Positions 16,980-25,691 of a DNA stretch of 64,000 nucleotides are shown here, in pieces (within the stretch, counting starts at the first letter, position 1; the number at the start of each line of letters is the position of its first letter). Origin of the DNA: Flavobacterium gelidicaeli. Its GTDB lineage: Bacteria > Bacteroidota > Bacteroidia > Flavobacteriales > Flavobacteriaceae. A program made the translations under genes and the position numbers. The notes below the pieces were generated by a model, which saw nothing but the letters and a program-made list of their open reading frames with translations, was not told the DNA's origin and searched no databases. The stretch is taken from positions 332,656-396,655 of the forward strand of contig NZ_JABSNK010000005.1 in assembly GCF_013294005.1 (NCBI RefSeq), given 5' to 3'.

Positions 16980-17201
16980 TTATTGATACAGTTCACAAAA
17001 CATTTTATTACTACGTTGCAACACACAGTGGGTATTGTTATCACAATTAACACACAAACTACCGTTAGATTCATTAACGGAAATCACCTCTCTATTAGTA
17101 ACCGTCGAGGAATCGTAGTTGACTATCCTTGTTTGCTCCATCACTTTAGTGTTAATTACTATAGGTACATACCCTGGTCCTTGTTTATTTAATACATTCA
17201 T
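16980..17201 (-). CDS. Cys-rich mini-protein upstream of glutamate dehydrogenase
   Basis: 73 residues. The first 45 are polar and unremarkable. The C-terminal third is CVNCDNNTHCVLQ followed by FCELYQ: four Cys and one His in a compact C-x2-C-x5-H-C...C pattern, likely a zinc or iron-sulfur knuckle. It sits 6 bases before glutamate dehydrogenase and directly after a sigma-54-like promoter. That suggests a small regulator or redox partner of nitrogen metabolism. I know similar CxxC...C...C tails in small unannotated bacterial proteins, without function. Confidence 0.65.
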   Translation of the reverse strand: MNVLNKQGPGYVPIVINTKVMEQTRIVNYDSSTVTNREVISVNESNGSLCVNCDNNTHCVLQRSNKMFCELYQ

Positions 17202-17252
17202 CTCATATATATTTTATCACTGTTTAAAAAAACAGCTATTTCCTCTCTAATA

Positions 17253-17268
17253 GACAAATGGTATGCCA
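17253..17268 (-). promoter_or_regulatory. Candidate sigma-54 promoter of the Cys-protein/glutamate dehydrogenase operon
   Basis: On the minus strand TGGCAT-ACCAT-TTGTC, against the consensus TGGCAC-N5-TTGCW. The GG doublet and the 10-base spacing to the -12 dinucleotide are correct; the -12 GC is GT. It lies about 50 bases before the ATG at 17201 and next to a sigma-54 activator gene. Confidence 0.5.
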
Positions 17269-17297
17269 TTAGCACATTTGACCATACAGCAAAACAC

Positions 17298-17321
17298 AAA
17301 CCCCTTATAAATAAGGGGTTT
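17298..17321 (-). promoter_or_regulatory. Palindrome, possible activator site (UAS) or terminator
   Basis: A 24-bp inverted repeat, AACCCCTTA and TAAGGGGTT around a 4-base centre (plus flanking A/T pair). It is 57-80 bases upstream of the predicted sigma-54 start. It could also act as an RNA hairpin after the regulator gene. Confidence 0.5.
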
Positions 17322-17354
17322 TAAATAAAATAGTAGTTATTGTATAAAAAAAAC

Positions 17355-17394
17355 ACTGGGGAGATATTCCCCGCAAAGGGCATTATTCCCCAGT
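17355..17394 (-). terminator. Terminator of the sigma-54 regulator gene, also possible UAS
   Basis: ACTGGGGA (17355-17362) pairs with TCCCCAGT (17387-17394), with GGGGA...TCCCC repeats inside. On the minus strand it is followed by GTTTTTTTT, so a good terminator for the gene ending at 17404. Its position 114-153 bases upstream of the predicted sigma-54 start would equally suit an enhancer site. Confidence 0.65.
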
Positions 17395-17403
17395 TTAAAA
17401 AAT

Positions 17404-18741
17404 TTAATTATCAATTTTTAAACGAAGCGTTTTTCGATCTATTTGAAGAATTTCGGCAGCACGGGTTTTATTATTATCTACAGCTGCTAGCACTTTAAGG
17501 ATGTGTGCTTTTTCAATATCTTTTAAAGATTTAAGTTCCTCTTTTTCAAATGGCATGGGATATTTTAAATATTCGGGCACATCGCTAACCTCAATTTGTT
17601 CCCCACTCATGATAATCATTCGCTGGATCACATTTTCAAGTTCTCTAACATTACCTGGCCATGAATGACGCATCAAAACAGTGATTACCTTATCGGAGAT
17701 AGTTATATTTGGTTTATTATACTCCACTCCATATTTAGCTAAAAAAGTAGTTATAAGTAGTTTTATATCGCTTTTTCTTTGTCGCAAAGGGGGTGTTTCT
17801 ATATTAACAACATTTAGTCTATAATAAAGATCTTCTCTAAAAGTACCTTTATTAGCCATCTCATAGAGATCATTGTTTGTAGCAGCAATAATTCTCAATT
17901 CTATTTTTTGGGTCTTTTGAGAACCCACCATACTCACTTCTTTTTCTTGCAATACACGCAGTAATCGCGTTTGCACAGTAAGTGGCGCTGTGCCTATTTC
18001 ATCTAAAAAAATAGTTCCTCCTTCGGCTGCTTGAAAAAAGCCCCCTCTAGTTTCATTAGCACCAGTAAAAGCGCCTTTCATATATCCAAAAAGTTCTGAT
18101 TCCATTAAGTTTTCAGGAATCGCACCACAGTTTACCGCAATAAAAGGTTTTGATGCAAATGCACCTTTGTAATGAATGGCTCTAGCAACTAATTCTTTTC
18201 CGGTACCACTTTCTCCTTGAATCAATATTGTAGCTCGATTATCTTTTACACGTTCAATTAAATCAATCAATTGAACCATTTGCTCAGACTGCCCTACAAT
18301 ACCAGCGTATTGAGATATTGTTTCACTAGTTTTAGTTATAACCTCAGTACTTGTAGAGGCTAATTTTTCTTTACTTTCAATTAAATTATGTACCGCTTTT
18401 TTAAGTTCTTCATTTGTAAAAGGTTTCGCTAAATAATCTAACGCACCTGATTTTACAGCTTCTATCGCACTGTCTACAGAAGGAAACCCTGTAATAACCA
18501 ATTTAGGTATGGCAGGAAAGTGCTCCTGAACATATTTTATCAATTCGATTCCGTTGATACCCGGCATCTGCAAGTCGGTTATTAATAAATCAATCTTGCT
18601 TAATTTTAAAATTTCAATAGCCTCCACTACTGAAGACGCTTTATAGGTATGAAAATTTTGAGCTTTTAAATTGCGATGTAGCAACTCTAGCATGTCATAA
18701 TTATCATCTACAATTAAAATATTTTCTTTCTTTAATTTCAT
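17404..18741 (-). CDS. Sigma-54-dependent response regulator (NtrC family)
   Basis: 445 residues in three parts. Receiver domain: phospho-acceptor D56 in ITDLQMP. AAA+ domain: Walker A GESGTGKE (176-183), sigma-54 contact loop GAFTGA (223-228), Walker B GTIFLDEIG (242-250), and an arginine-finger region. C terminus: Fis-type helix-turn-helix (RAAEILQIDRKTLRLKI). It activates sigma-54 promoters after phosphorylation. It overlaps the upstream kinase gene by one base, so the pair is a two-component system. Likely target: the adjacent Cys-protein/glutamate dehydrogenase unit. Confidence 0.95.
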   Translation of the reverse strand: MKLKKENILIVDDNYDMLELLHRNLKAQNFHTYKASSVVEAIEILKLSKIDLLITDLQMPGINGIELIKYVQEHFPAIPKLVITGFPSVDSAIEAVKSGALDYLAKPFTNEELKKAVHNLIESKEKLASTSTEVITKTSETISQYAGIVGQSEQMVQLIDLIERVKDNRATILIQGESGTGKELVARAIHYKGAFASKPFIAVNCGAIPENLMESELFGYMKGAFTGANETRGGFFQAAEGGTIFLDEIGTAPLTVQTRLLRVLQEKEVSMVGSQKTQKIELRIIAATNNDLYEMANKGTFREDLYYRLNVVNIETPPLRQRKSDIKLLITTFLAKYGVEYNKPNITISDKVITVLMRHSWPGNVRELENVIQRMIIMSGEQIEVSDVPEYLKYPMPFEKEELKSLKDIEKAHILKVLAAVDNNKTRAAEILQIDRKTLRLKIDN

Positions 18742-19844
18742 CAGGAAGTACTTAGAGGTAATCGAACTTGAAAAACAGTTCCTTTGGGATTATTATCAAA
18801 GGTAGTAATATCTCCTTTATGACTTTTTACAATACCGTGTACCACACTTAAGCCTAATCCAGAACCTTCGCCTATTGCTTTTGTAGTGAAAAATGGTTCG
18901 AAAATTTTTGATTTAATAGCAGCGTCAATACCGGTACCTTGATCGCTAATTTCGATAAAAAAACTATTCTCAATACAGTATATTTTTAATTTAATAACGC
19001 TGTTTTGAGGAGATGCATAAATAGAATTTATCAAAATATTGAATAAAACCTGTGTCAATTGTATGGTATCAAGTTGCGCTTCTAACGCTACATCCTCAAA
19101 ATCTAATTCATAGCTGAGGCTTGCTTTTTTAAAATTAGGACCTAATAAACTCAAAGCTTCAGATACTATTGGTATGATTTTCACAAACCTCATGTGCTGG
19201 GGCATTTCACAGGAAAAGAACATTAATTTTTTAACCACCTCTCTAGAATAAATAGCTGCTTTGATAATTTTAGCACTGTCCATTTGAGATTGTTTTTCCT
19301 CAGAACGTTCATTGATAAATTCAGCAAAACCTAAAATATTTCCTAAAGGAGTGTTTAATTCATGCGCAATTCCAGCGGTTATTTCGCCAAGAATCGAAAG
19401 TCTATCAACACGCTCAGCACTTCTTTTTAAAAGCTCTTGTTTTCCTTTATTCAAATGTCTTTCATAAAAAACACTTATATCCGAAGAAACTTTGTTTAGT
19501 AATTTCTCTTCATCCTCTAAAAAGTGTTTTTCCGTAAATTGGACCGATGGGTAATGCACTTTGACATATCCAAATTCTTCATTAAAAACAGTAATAATTG
19601 ATTTTTGAAAAACAGTATGCTCGGGAAGTTCAGCTGTACAATGGTAATAAGAATCTAATTTCAACTCTATAATTGAATCATCAGAAAATCGCCAGGCATT
19701 TTTTAGAATCGAACAAATTTTATTTAATGTGTCTAAAACAGCACCTTCATGCTGAACGATTACCGTAGAAACATCATATAGACATGATAATTCTTTAATT
19801 CGTTCTTGAAGTATTTCTTCTGTAGATATGATTAAACTCATCAA
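18741..19844 (-). CDS. Cytosolic sensor histidine kinase, partner of the NtrC-like regulator
   Basis: 367 residues, no membrane segment. The N-terminal ~130 residues look like a degenerate GAF-type sensory domain. The HisKA helix has the phospho-acceptor H161 in AGIAHELNTPLGN. The ATPase domain follows (N box FNILINSIYAS, G1 DQGTGID, G2 GEGSGLGLSVVHG). Absence of transmembrane segments points to an intracellular cue such as nitrogen status or a small ligand. Stop and start of the pair overlap by one base. Confidence 0.92.
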   Translation of the reverse strand: MMSLIISTEEILQERIKELSCLYDVSTVIVQHEGAVLDTLNKICSILKNAWRFSDDSIIELKLDSYYHCTAELPEHTVFQKSIITVFNEEFGYVKVHYPSVQFTEKHFLEDEEKLLNKVSSDISVFYERHLNKGKQELLKRSAERVDRLSILGEITAGIAHELNTPLGNILGFAEFINERSEEKQSQMDSAKIIKAAIYSREVVKKLMFFSCEMPQHMRFVKIIPIVSEALSLLGPNFKKASLSYELDFEDVALEAQLDTIQLTQVLFNILINSIYASPQNSVIKLKIYCIENSFFIEISDQGTGIDAAIKSKIFEPFFTTKAIGEGSGLGLSVVHGIVKSHKGDITTFDNNPKGTVFQVRLPLSTS

Positions 19845-19903
19845 TAGTAACTATTAAAAAACTATTTCTCTAGTAAAATAAGCCGCTTTTTTATGTCAAT
19901 AAA

Positions 19904-20065
19904 TTACTTAGCGCTAATTTTCTTATAGACTCCTAGTAAAAAAATCACTATACCAGCACCTAAAAAAAAACCATAAGCAAAATCAACTTTATCTCTAAGT
20001 ACATTTGCTAAAACAAAACAAACTAGACTTATAAAATACAAGTATAAAGGGCTAATCTTTTTCAT
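19904..20065 (-). CDS. 53-residue two-helix membrane protein downstream of ftsY
   Basis: ATG at 20065 (minus) gives MKKISPLYLYFISLVCFVLA, a short charged hinge (RDKVD), a second helix rich in Gly/Ile/Val, and a YKKISAK tail, ending at TAA 19904-19906. It begins 10 bases after the ftsY stop, so is probably co-transcribed with it. Two hydrophobic helices with Lys-rich ends suggest an inner-membrane hairpin protein. No family recognised. Confidence 0.7.
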   Translation of the reverse strand: MKKISPLYLYFISLVCFVLANVLRDKVDFAYGFFLGAGIVIFLLGVYKKISAK

Positions 20066-20075
20066 TATTTTTATT

Positions 20076-21029
20076 CTATTTAAAAAAGCTGTCTACAAAT
20101 TCGTGTTTATTGAATACTTGTAAATCTTCAATCCCTTCTCCTACTCCAATATACTTTACTGGAATTTTAAATTGATCTGAAATACCAATTACAACACCAC
20201 CTTTAGCAGTACCGTCTAGTTTTGTTACTGCAAGTGAAGTAACCTCTGTAGCTGCTGTAAATTGTTTTGCTTGTTCAAAAGCATTTTGACCTGTTGAACC
20301 ATCAAGAACTAACAGTACATCATGTGGTGCATCAATAATTACTTTTTGCATTACACGCTTTACTTTAGTCAATTCATTCATCAAGTTAATCTTGTTGTGC
20401 AAACGTCCCGCTGTATCTATAATTACAATATCAGCATCTTGAGCAACTGCTGACTGTAAAGTATCAAAAGCAACCGATGCAGGATCACTCCCCATATTTT
20501 GCCTTACAATAGGAACACCTACTCTATCTGCCCAAATTTGTAATTGGTCAATTGCAGCAGCACGAAAAGTATCTGCAGCACCTAGAACAACACTGTATCC
20601 TTGTTTTTTAAATTGGTACGCAAGCTTTCCTATAGTCGTAGTTTTCCCAACACCGTTGACACCCACAACCATTAAAACATAAGGTTTGGTATTAATTGGA
20701 ATTACAAATTCAGTAGCTTCACCAGTATTCGTTTCTGATAATAAACTAGCTATTTCTTCTTGTAGAATAGTATTAAGTTCGTCTGTACCTAAGTATTTAT
20801 CTTCAGCAACACGAGCCTCAATTCTTTTAATAACCTTTAGAGTAGTATTCACTCCTACATCAGAAGAAATAAGTATTTCTTCTAAATTATCCAGAACGTC
20901 ATCATCAACTTTTGACTTTCCGGCAACAGCTTTACTTAATTTAGTAAAGAAAGTTGTTTTTGATTTTTCAAGACCTTTATCTAGGGATTCTTTTTTTTCT
21001 GATGAAAATATTCTTTTGAAAAAACTCAT
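20076..21029 (-). CDS. ftsY: Signal recognition particle receptor FtsY
   Basis: 317 residues from the ATG at 21029 (MSFFKRIFSSEKK); an upstream in-frame ATG at 21062 adds 11 residues and is less typical. Short N domain, then the SRP GTPase G domain: GVNGVGKTTTIGKLA, DTFRAAA, DTAGRLHN, TKLDGTAKGG. It is the membrane receptor that docks the SRP-ribosome complex for co-translational insertion. As in other Bacteroidota, the acidic A domain is nearly absent. It follows rpmB-rpmG-DUF4295. Confidence 0.96.
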   Translation of the reverse strand: MSFFKRIFSSEKKESLDKGLEKSKTTFFTKLSKAVAGKSKVDDDVLDNLEEILISSDVGVNTTLKVIKRIEARVAEDKYLGTDELNTILQEEIASLLSETNTGEATEFVIPINTKPYVLMVVGVNGVGKTTTIGKLAYQFKKQGYSVVLGAADTFRAAAIDQLQIWADRVGVPIVRQNMGSDPASVAFDTLQSAVAQDADIVIIDTAGRLHNKINLMNELTKVKRVMQKVIIDAPHDVLLVLDGSTGQNAFEQAKQFTAATEVTSLAVTKLDGTAKGGVVIGISDQFKIPVKYIGVGEGIEDLQVFNKHEFVDSFFK

Positions 21030-21104
21030 AGTGTAAACAGTGTTAATTGGAGTATTAGACACAATGAACTAATACCATCTCTAATCGGTAAAGATAGAAA
21101 ATAA

Positions 21105-21134
21105 AAAAGCTACTTCCGAATGAAAGTAGCTTTT
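21105..21134 (-). terminator. Terminator after the DUF4295 gene
   Basis: AAAAGCTACTT (21105-21115) pairs with AAGTAGCTTTT (21124-21134); an A-run on the plus strand gives a T-run on the minus transcript. It separates the ribosomal protein unit from ftsY. Confidence 0.75.
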
Positions 21135-21154
21135 CTATATAATGCTTGTGTTAA

Positions 21155-21307
21155 TTATTTCTTTTTCAAGAATTCATCAACAGCTTCAGGAGCCATAATA
21201 GATTCTACGAATGTATATGCACCAGTTTTTGGAGATTTCACCATTTTGATGGCTTTTGATAATCTCTTAGAAGAAGTCTGTAACGTTGCTACTGTTTTCT
21301 TTGCCAT
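21155..21307 (-). CDS. DUF4295 small basic protein
   Basis: 50 residues, starting MAKKTVATLQTSSKRLSKAI and ending in LKKK; below the size of many gene callers. It matches DUF4295, a Bacteroidota-specific small basic protein always encoded right after L28 and L33. The location suggests a ribosome-associated role, which is inferred. In line with rpmB and rpmG on the minus strand. Confidence 0.88.
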   Translation of the reverse strand: MAKKTVATLQTSSKRLSKAIKMVKSPKTGAYTFVESIMAPEAVDEFLKKK

Positions 21308-21381
21308 GATTTAAATGTTATATGTATTTTAATAAAAACTCTAAATATTGCTATTTGAGAATGTATTTAAATCTCTAATTA

Positions 21382-21564
21382 TTATTTAATTTCTTTGTGA
21401 AGAGTCACACGTTTCAAAACTGGATTAAATTTCTTAATCTCTAATCTATCAGGAGTGTTTTTCTTGTTCTTTGTTGTAATGTATCTTGAAGTTCCAGCAA
21501 CACCAGTTGTTTTGTGTTCTGTACATTCTAAAATTACTTGGATTCTATTACCTTTCTTTGCCAT
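21382..21564 (-). CDS. rpmG: 50S ribosomal protein L33
   Basis: 60 residues, starting [20 protein letters not shown], with [20 protein letters not shown] and [11 protein letters not shown]: the full L33 length and pattern. The zinc-ribbon Cys pairs of the C+ form are not present (one Cys only), so this is the zinc-free type. 28 bases after rpmB. Confidence 0.97.
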   Translation of the reverse strand: MAKKGNRIQVILECTEHKTTGVAGTSRYITTKNKKNTPDRLEIKKFNPVLKRVTLHKEIK

Positions 21565-21592
21565 CTTGCTATTTTTTTATATTGGAAAAAGC

Positions 21593-21829
21593 TTATTTAA
21601 TAAACCCTTGCGTTTGCGCTTTTTTCAAAACAGCTGCAATTCCATTTTTGTTAATTGTTTTTATCGTAGATGCTGCTACTCTAAGAGTAATCCATCTATC
21701 TTCTTCTGGAAGATAAAAACGCTTTTTCACTAAGTTAACAGAAAATTTTCTCTTAGTTTTATTCATAGCGTGAGAAACGTTATTTCCTACCATCGCTCTT
21801 TTACCTGTAAGGTCACAAACTCTAGACAT
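21593..21829 (-). CDS. rpmB: 50S ribosomal protein L28
   Basis: 78 residues beginning [20 protein letters not shown] and containing [15 protein letters not shown], the L28 signature. It is the first gene of rpmB-rpmG-DUF4295. An upstream TTCTTTGCA, close to the Bacteroidota -7 element, lies about 30 bases before the ATG. Confidence 0.97.
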   Translation of the reverse strand: MSRVCDLTGKRAMVGNNVSHAMNKTKRKFSVNLVKKRFYLPEEDRWITLRVAASTIKTINKNGIAAVLKKAQTQGFIK

Positions 21830-21900
21830 TATACTTATTTTTATCGTTATTCAAAATCAGGGTGCAAAGAAAAGAAAAATAAACCTATTACGCAAAATAT

Positions 21901-23154
21901 TTATAGGACATTTTTAAAAATTTCTTTCTGAAGCATTTCTAAACTCTTATACACGGCTCTATCTATCACTTTTTCACGTGGTTGGCCAAAATTAAATTCT
22001 TCAACAATTACTTCGCTCGGTGTAGCCAATGCGATAAAAACTGTCCCAATTTCAGCATTTGAAGCTCCTTTTTGCGGTCCAGCGTTTCCAGTAGTCGCAA
22101 TTGCATAGTCGGTTTTCATCAATCGTTTTACACTCAAAGCCATAGCAGAAGCTACCTCAGCACTAACTACCGTAAATTCGTTGATTAACTCCTCAGAAAT
22201 TCCCAAAACATCCGTTTTTACTGCCGTCGCGTAGGAAACTATACTTCCTTTGAAATAATTTGATGCTCCAGGAACTGATGCTAACAAGGAAGCAATTGTT
22301 CCTCCAGTACAACTTTCGGCAGTTGCAATTGTTTTTTGTTGCTTTTTAAGCATCTCACCTAGCACTACTTCAATCGTTTCGTCTTCTTCAAAGCCCACGA
22401 TAATATCGTGAATTATAGCATCTAACAAAACTACCTGCTCTTCAATTGCCTTTTCTAGAATTTCCTTATCTGTCCCTCGTGCTGAAATTCGCAAACGCAC
22501 TCTTCCAGGACTGGGCAAATAAGCTAATTTTAAAAACTCTGGCAAATTGTCTTCCCAAGCTTCTATTCGCTCCGCGACCATACTCTCTCCTTGACCGTAA
22601 GTCAAAATCGTTTTGTGAATAATATACGGTCTGCTATATTCTCGAACAACCTTTGGAATAATCTCTTTTTCAACTAAATATTTCATTTCGTAAGGCACTC
22701 CTGGCAAAGAAATAAAAACGGTACCTTCCTTTTTCACCCACATTCCTGGAGCCGTCCCTACGGCGTTATGAAGTACCGTACATTTTGAAGGAACTAGTGC
22801 TTGATCAATATTCATTTGCGTGATAGGTCTTTTATAAAACCCTTCAATTAACTCGGTAACATGCGCCAATACTTTTTGATCAACAACCAGCTCATCTTCA
22901 AAGTAATCACAAAAAGTTTTCTTTGTAACATCATCTTTTGTAGGCCCAAGTCCTCCCGTAACAATCACTAAATCGACTTTGTCTTGAAGCTTTTTAAACG
23001 TATCTAAAATATGGTTTTTATCATCGCTTATCGAAATCATCTCACTAATTTCAACACCAATTTTATCTAATGATTTTGCTATAAAACCCGAATTTGTATC
23101 AACAATCTGTCCTATTAAAATCTCATCTCCTATGGTAATTATCGTTGCTTTCAT
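21901..23154 (-). CDS. cinA: CinA family protein (nicotinamide-nucleotide amidase / competence-damage protein)
   Basis: 417 residues. N-terminal MoaB/Mog-like domain ([21 protein letters not shown] ... [13 protein letters not shown]) and C-terminal PncC-like amidohydrolase domain ([13 protein letters not shown] ... ATTGNAGP). Full-length CinA can hydrolyse ADP-ribose and deamidate NMN in pyridine-nucleotide recycling. Separated from its neighbours by ~70-110 bases. Confidence 0.93.
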   Translation of the reverse strand: MKATIITIGDEILIGQIVDTNSGFIAKSLDKIGVEISEMISISDDKNHILDTFKKLQDKVDLVIVTGGLGPTKDDVTKKTFCDYFEDELVVDQKVLAHVTELIEGFYKRPITQMNIDQALVPSKCTVLHNAVGTAPGMWVKKEGTVFISLPGVPYEMKYLVEKEIIPKVVREYSRPYIIHKTILTYGQGESMVAERIEAWEDNLPEFLKLAYLPSPGRVRLRISARGTDKEILEKAIEEQVVLLDAIIHDIIVGFEEDETIEVVLGEMLKKQQKTIATAESCTGGTIASLLASVPGASNYFKGSIVSYATAVKTDVLGISEELINEFTVVSAEVASAMALSVKRLMKTDYAIATTGNAGPQKGASNAEIGTVFIALATPSEVIVEEFNFGQPREKVIDRAVYKSLEMLQKEIFKNVL

Positions 23155-23263
23155 TGTGCAATTTTAAATTTAGATTTTTGTTATATAAAGAAAATTCAAC
23201 CCTCAAAATAATCATGAGCGCTGAATTTTAGCATTTTTTATAACTGTTTTTCTTTATAGATTA

Positions 23264-23608
23264 CTACAAATCGAAGTCTTTTTTAATTTCTTTGATTGCT
23301 TCTTTCACTTGTAGTTTTATACTTTTAAAAGTCTCTTCTATGTCTTTCTTTTTTCCCTCTACTTTTGTCCATGCTTCTACCTGAAGAATCTCTTCAAAAG
23401 CAACATTAAGACCTAATAAATCAAGCGTTGGTTTTATTTTATGCGCGTAAGCATAAGCATGTTTGTGATCCCTTTTTTTTATCCCTTCTTTGATTTGAGT
23501 CAAATCATCCGGTACTTCGGTTACAAATAATGTTAGAATTTCATTTACAAATTCTGGATCGTTGTCTGAAAGTGCGTACACTTTTGAAAGGTTGTAGTTT
23601 AAAGCCAT
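23264..23608 (-). CDS. Hpt (histidine phosphotransfer) domain protein
   Basis: 114 residues, one four-helix Hpt domain. The phosphorylatable His is H56 in YAYAHKIKPTLDLLGL. Free-standing Hpt proteins relay phosphate between hybrid kinases and response regulators. Its start codon touches the stop of the FAH-family gene (1-base overlap), an odd functional pairing probably due to compact arrangement. Confidence 0.85.
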   Translation of the reverse strand: MALNYNLSKVYALSDNDPEFVNEILTLFVTEVPDDLTQIKEGIKKRDHKHAYAYAHKIKPTLDLLGLNVAFEEILQVEAWTKVEGKKKDIEETFKSIKLQVKEAIKEIKKDFDL

Positions 23609-24219
23609 TATTTCACTTGTATTCTAAATAGTTTATGTTCTTCTAAAAACCCCTCTAATACATCATCTGGCTTCACAGCAGCTACTCCCGCAGGAGTTCC
23701 TGTAAAAATAAGGTCACCAATCTTTAAAGTAAAATATTGAGAAACGTAAGCAATTAGCTCATCTATTTTCCAAAGCATTAAGCTAGAATTCCCTTTTTGA
23801 ACTGATTTATTATTATTGGTTAATTCAAAAGTAAGATTTTCTAGGGAACTAAATTGCTCTTTTGATAAAAAATCTCCAATTACTGCAGATCCATCAAATG
23901 CTTTTGCTTTTTCCCAAGGCAATCCTTTTTCTTTTAATTTTGCTTGTAAATCACGAGCAGTAAAGTCAATCCCTACACTAATTTCCTCATAATATTTATG
24001 CGCAAATTTAGGTTCGATGTACTTCCCTACTTTGTTTATTTTTACAACAATTTCAATTTCGTGATGAATATCATTCGAAAACTCTGGAATCACAAAAGGG
24101 TGTTGTTTCAATAAAATTGCCGAATCTGGCTTCATAAAAACAACAGGCTCTGTTGGCCTTTCGTTTTGCAACTCAGCTATATGCTCGACATAATTCCTAC
24201 CAATACAAATTATTTTCAT
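23608..24219 (-). CDS. Fumarylacetoacetate hydrolase family protein
   Basis: 203 residues, the short FAH form. CIGRNYVEHIAEL at the N terminus, metal-binding Glu in HHEIEIVVKI, DFTARDLQ, AKAFDGSAVIG and the C-terminal FTGTPAGVAAVKPGD-like segment are all present. Members act on fumarylpyruvate, acylpyruvates or oxaloacetate enol forms; the last is plausible for house-cleaning. Substrate not assigned. Confidence 0.9.
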   Translation of the reverse strand: MKIICIGRNYVEHIAELQNERPTEPVVFMKPDSAILLKQHPFVIPEFSNDIHHEIEIVVKINKVGKYIEPKFAHKYYEEISVGIDFTARDLQAKLKEKGLPWEKAKAFDGSAVIGDFLSKEQFSSLENLTFELTNNNKSVQKGNSSLMLWKIDELIAYVSQYFTLKIGDLIFTGTPAGVAAVKPDDVLEGFLEEHKLFRIQVK

Positions 24220-24229
24220 TTTCTTTATA

Positions 24230-24289
24230 GTGAATAGTAAAAAGTAATTAGTAAGTAGTCTTTTTCACTATTCACCAATCGCTAATTAC
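24230..24289. repeat. AT-rich imperfect inverted repeat
   Basis: GTGAATAGT ... ACTATTCAC and AGTAATTAG ... CTAATTACT arms. It closely resembles the element at 44403-44459 (AGTAAAAAGTAATTAGT shared). Lies in the gap between two minus-strand genes and may form a transcription-terminating hairpin. Confidence 0.5.
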
Positions 24290-25063
24290 TTAGTTTTTAG
24301 TATTCATTTTTCTCAGCTTAATCGCTGTTAAAACCTTCTTGGTATATAAAGGGAAATCAGCATTTTGAATCCAACTAAAATATCCCGGCTCAGCATCTAA
24401 AACCGTTTCAACTTTTGTTCCTTTATGTTTACCAAAAGAAAAAACCTCATTTCCATCTTTATCAAAAGAAATCATTCCTGCAAAATCAGCATTTTTCTTT
24501 CTCGTTGAAAATTCAGACAACAACTTCATGTCATTTTCTAAATCAGGGTAACGCTCTAATTGTGCTTTTAAAATCTCATAAGTAGCCATCGTATCTGCTT
24601 CTGCAGAATGAGCGTTTTCTAAACTCTTGCCACAGTAAAACTTTAAAGCAGCACTCAAAGTACGTTCTTCTTTTTTATGAAAAATTGTCTGTACATCTAC
24701 CGAAACTTTATTTTTCATATCAAAATCTACTCCCGCACGAAGCAGCTCCTCTGCAAGTAAAGGGATATCAAAACGATCAGAGTTGAATCCAGCCAAATCA
24801 CTGTCTTTAATCATGTTATAAACTTGCGAAGCCAACTCATTAAAAGTAGGTTCGTTTGCCACTTTCTCATCAGTAATTCCATGTACAGCAGTTGTTTCAG
24901 CTGGAATAGGAATAGTAGGATTTACAAGCCAAGTCTTACTTTCTTTATTTCCGTTAGGAAAAACTTTAAATATTGATATTTCCACAATTCTATCTTTTCC
25001 AATATCGATTCCAGTAGTTTCAAGGTCGAAAAAGCAAATTGGTTTACTAAGTTTTAATTCCAT
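24290..25063 (-). CDS. DnaQ-like DEDDh 3'-5' exonuclease
   Basis: 257 residues. Exonuclease motifs: ExoI FFDLETTGID (D13, E15), ExoII GFNSDRFDIPLL, ExoIII HSAEADTMATYEIL. A C-terminal segment from about 205 (FSFGKHKGTKV ... PGYFSWIQNADF) resembles the small domain that follows exonuclease X-type proteins. Likely a repair or proofreading-type nuclease rather than the Pol III epsilon subunit itself. Its start overlaps the DUF2306 gene stop by 17 bases. Confidence 0.88.
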   Translation of the reverse strand: MELKLSKPICFFDLETTGIDIGKDRIVEISIFKVFPNGNKESKTWLVNPTIPIPAETTAVHGITDEKVANEPTFNELASQVYNMIKDSDLAGFNSDRFDIPLLAEELLRAGVDFDMKNKVSVDVQTIFHKKEERTLSAALKFYCGKSLENAHSAEADTMATYEILKAQLERYPDLENDMKLLSEFSTRKKNADFAGMISFDKDGNEVFSFGKHKGTKVETVLDAEPGYFSWIQNADFPLYTKKVLTAIKLRKMNTKN

Positions 25064-25691
25064 TAATTTTATTTTTAAACCAGTAGATGAGTATTATTTC
25101 TGCCAGTATCAAGTTAAAAGTCCACCCCAACCACGATACTATTCTATAAGTATCCATTGGCAAGGGATGAAACAAAAATACAATAATGTATTTAAAAAGG
25201 CGTAAAGAAATTGCAGATAATGTAAGCGCAAAACTTCTAACCGCATATTTTTTATGTTTAACAAAATCTCCTTTTCTAGCATAATAATAAGCCCCATAAG
25301 TCATTACAATCCATAAAACCGATAGTATGATAAAGGATATTTTAGCCACAAGCCCCCCATTTGCATAATAACTCATTATTAAACCCGAAGGACCTGATAA
25401 AAAAAGTATCGTTAAAACATAAAACTTACCTATATTTCTATGCAACTGTTTATAATGAGTCCTTAAATAAGTCGAAAACTGCATCCACCCCACAGCAATT
25501 AAAAAAATACTAGTATAAACATGGATGAAGAAAGCCCACCTATAATGCAACAACCCTATTTCATCTTGTTTAATCCTTAAGAAAGCAACATCAAAATTTA
25601 AAGGGATATATTGAATTGTAATCAAGAATAGCAAATAAGCAAAATAGCCGTAAATCAGTAAGAGCAAAATTTTTAAACATTTTACAATCAT
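25047..25691 (-). CDS. DUF2306 family membrane protein
   Basis: 214 residues with six or so hydrophobic helices. HRNIGKFYVL, GPSGLIMSYYANGG and HKKYAVRSFAL contain the conserved His positions of DUF2306, a family related in fold to haem-binding membrane proteins. Function unknown. Overlaps the exonuclease gene by 17 bases and the YARHG gene by one base: a tight three-gene set. Confidence 0.8.
   Translation of the reverse strand: MIVKCLKILLLLIYGYFAYLLFLITIQYIPLNFDVAFLRIKQDEIGLLHYRWAFFIHVYTSIFLIAVGWMQFSTYLRTHYKQLHRNIGKFYVLTILFLSGPSGLIMSYYANGGLVAKISFIILSVLWIVMTYGAYYYARKGDFVKHKKYAVRSFALTLSAISLRLFKYIIVFLFHPLPMDTYRIVSWLGWTFNLILAEIILIYWFKNKINGIKT

Noticed and set aside
17298..17394. Palindromes as a CRISPR-like repeat pair
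   Set aside because: The two palindromes differ in sequence, there are only two, and no spacer regularity or cas gene is present.
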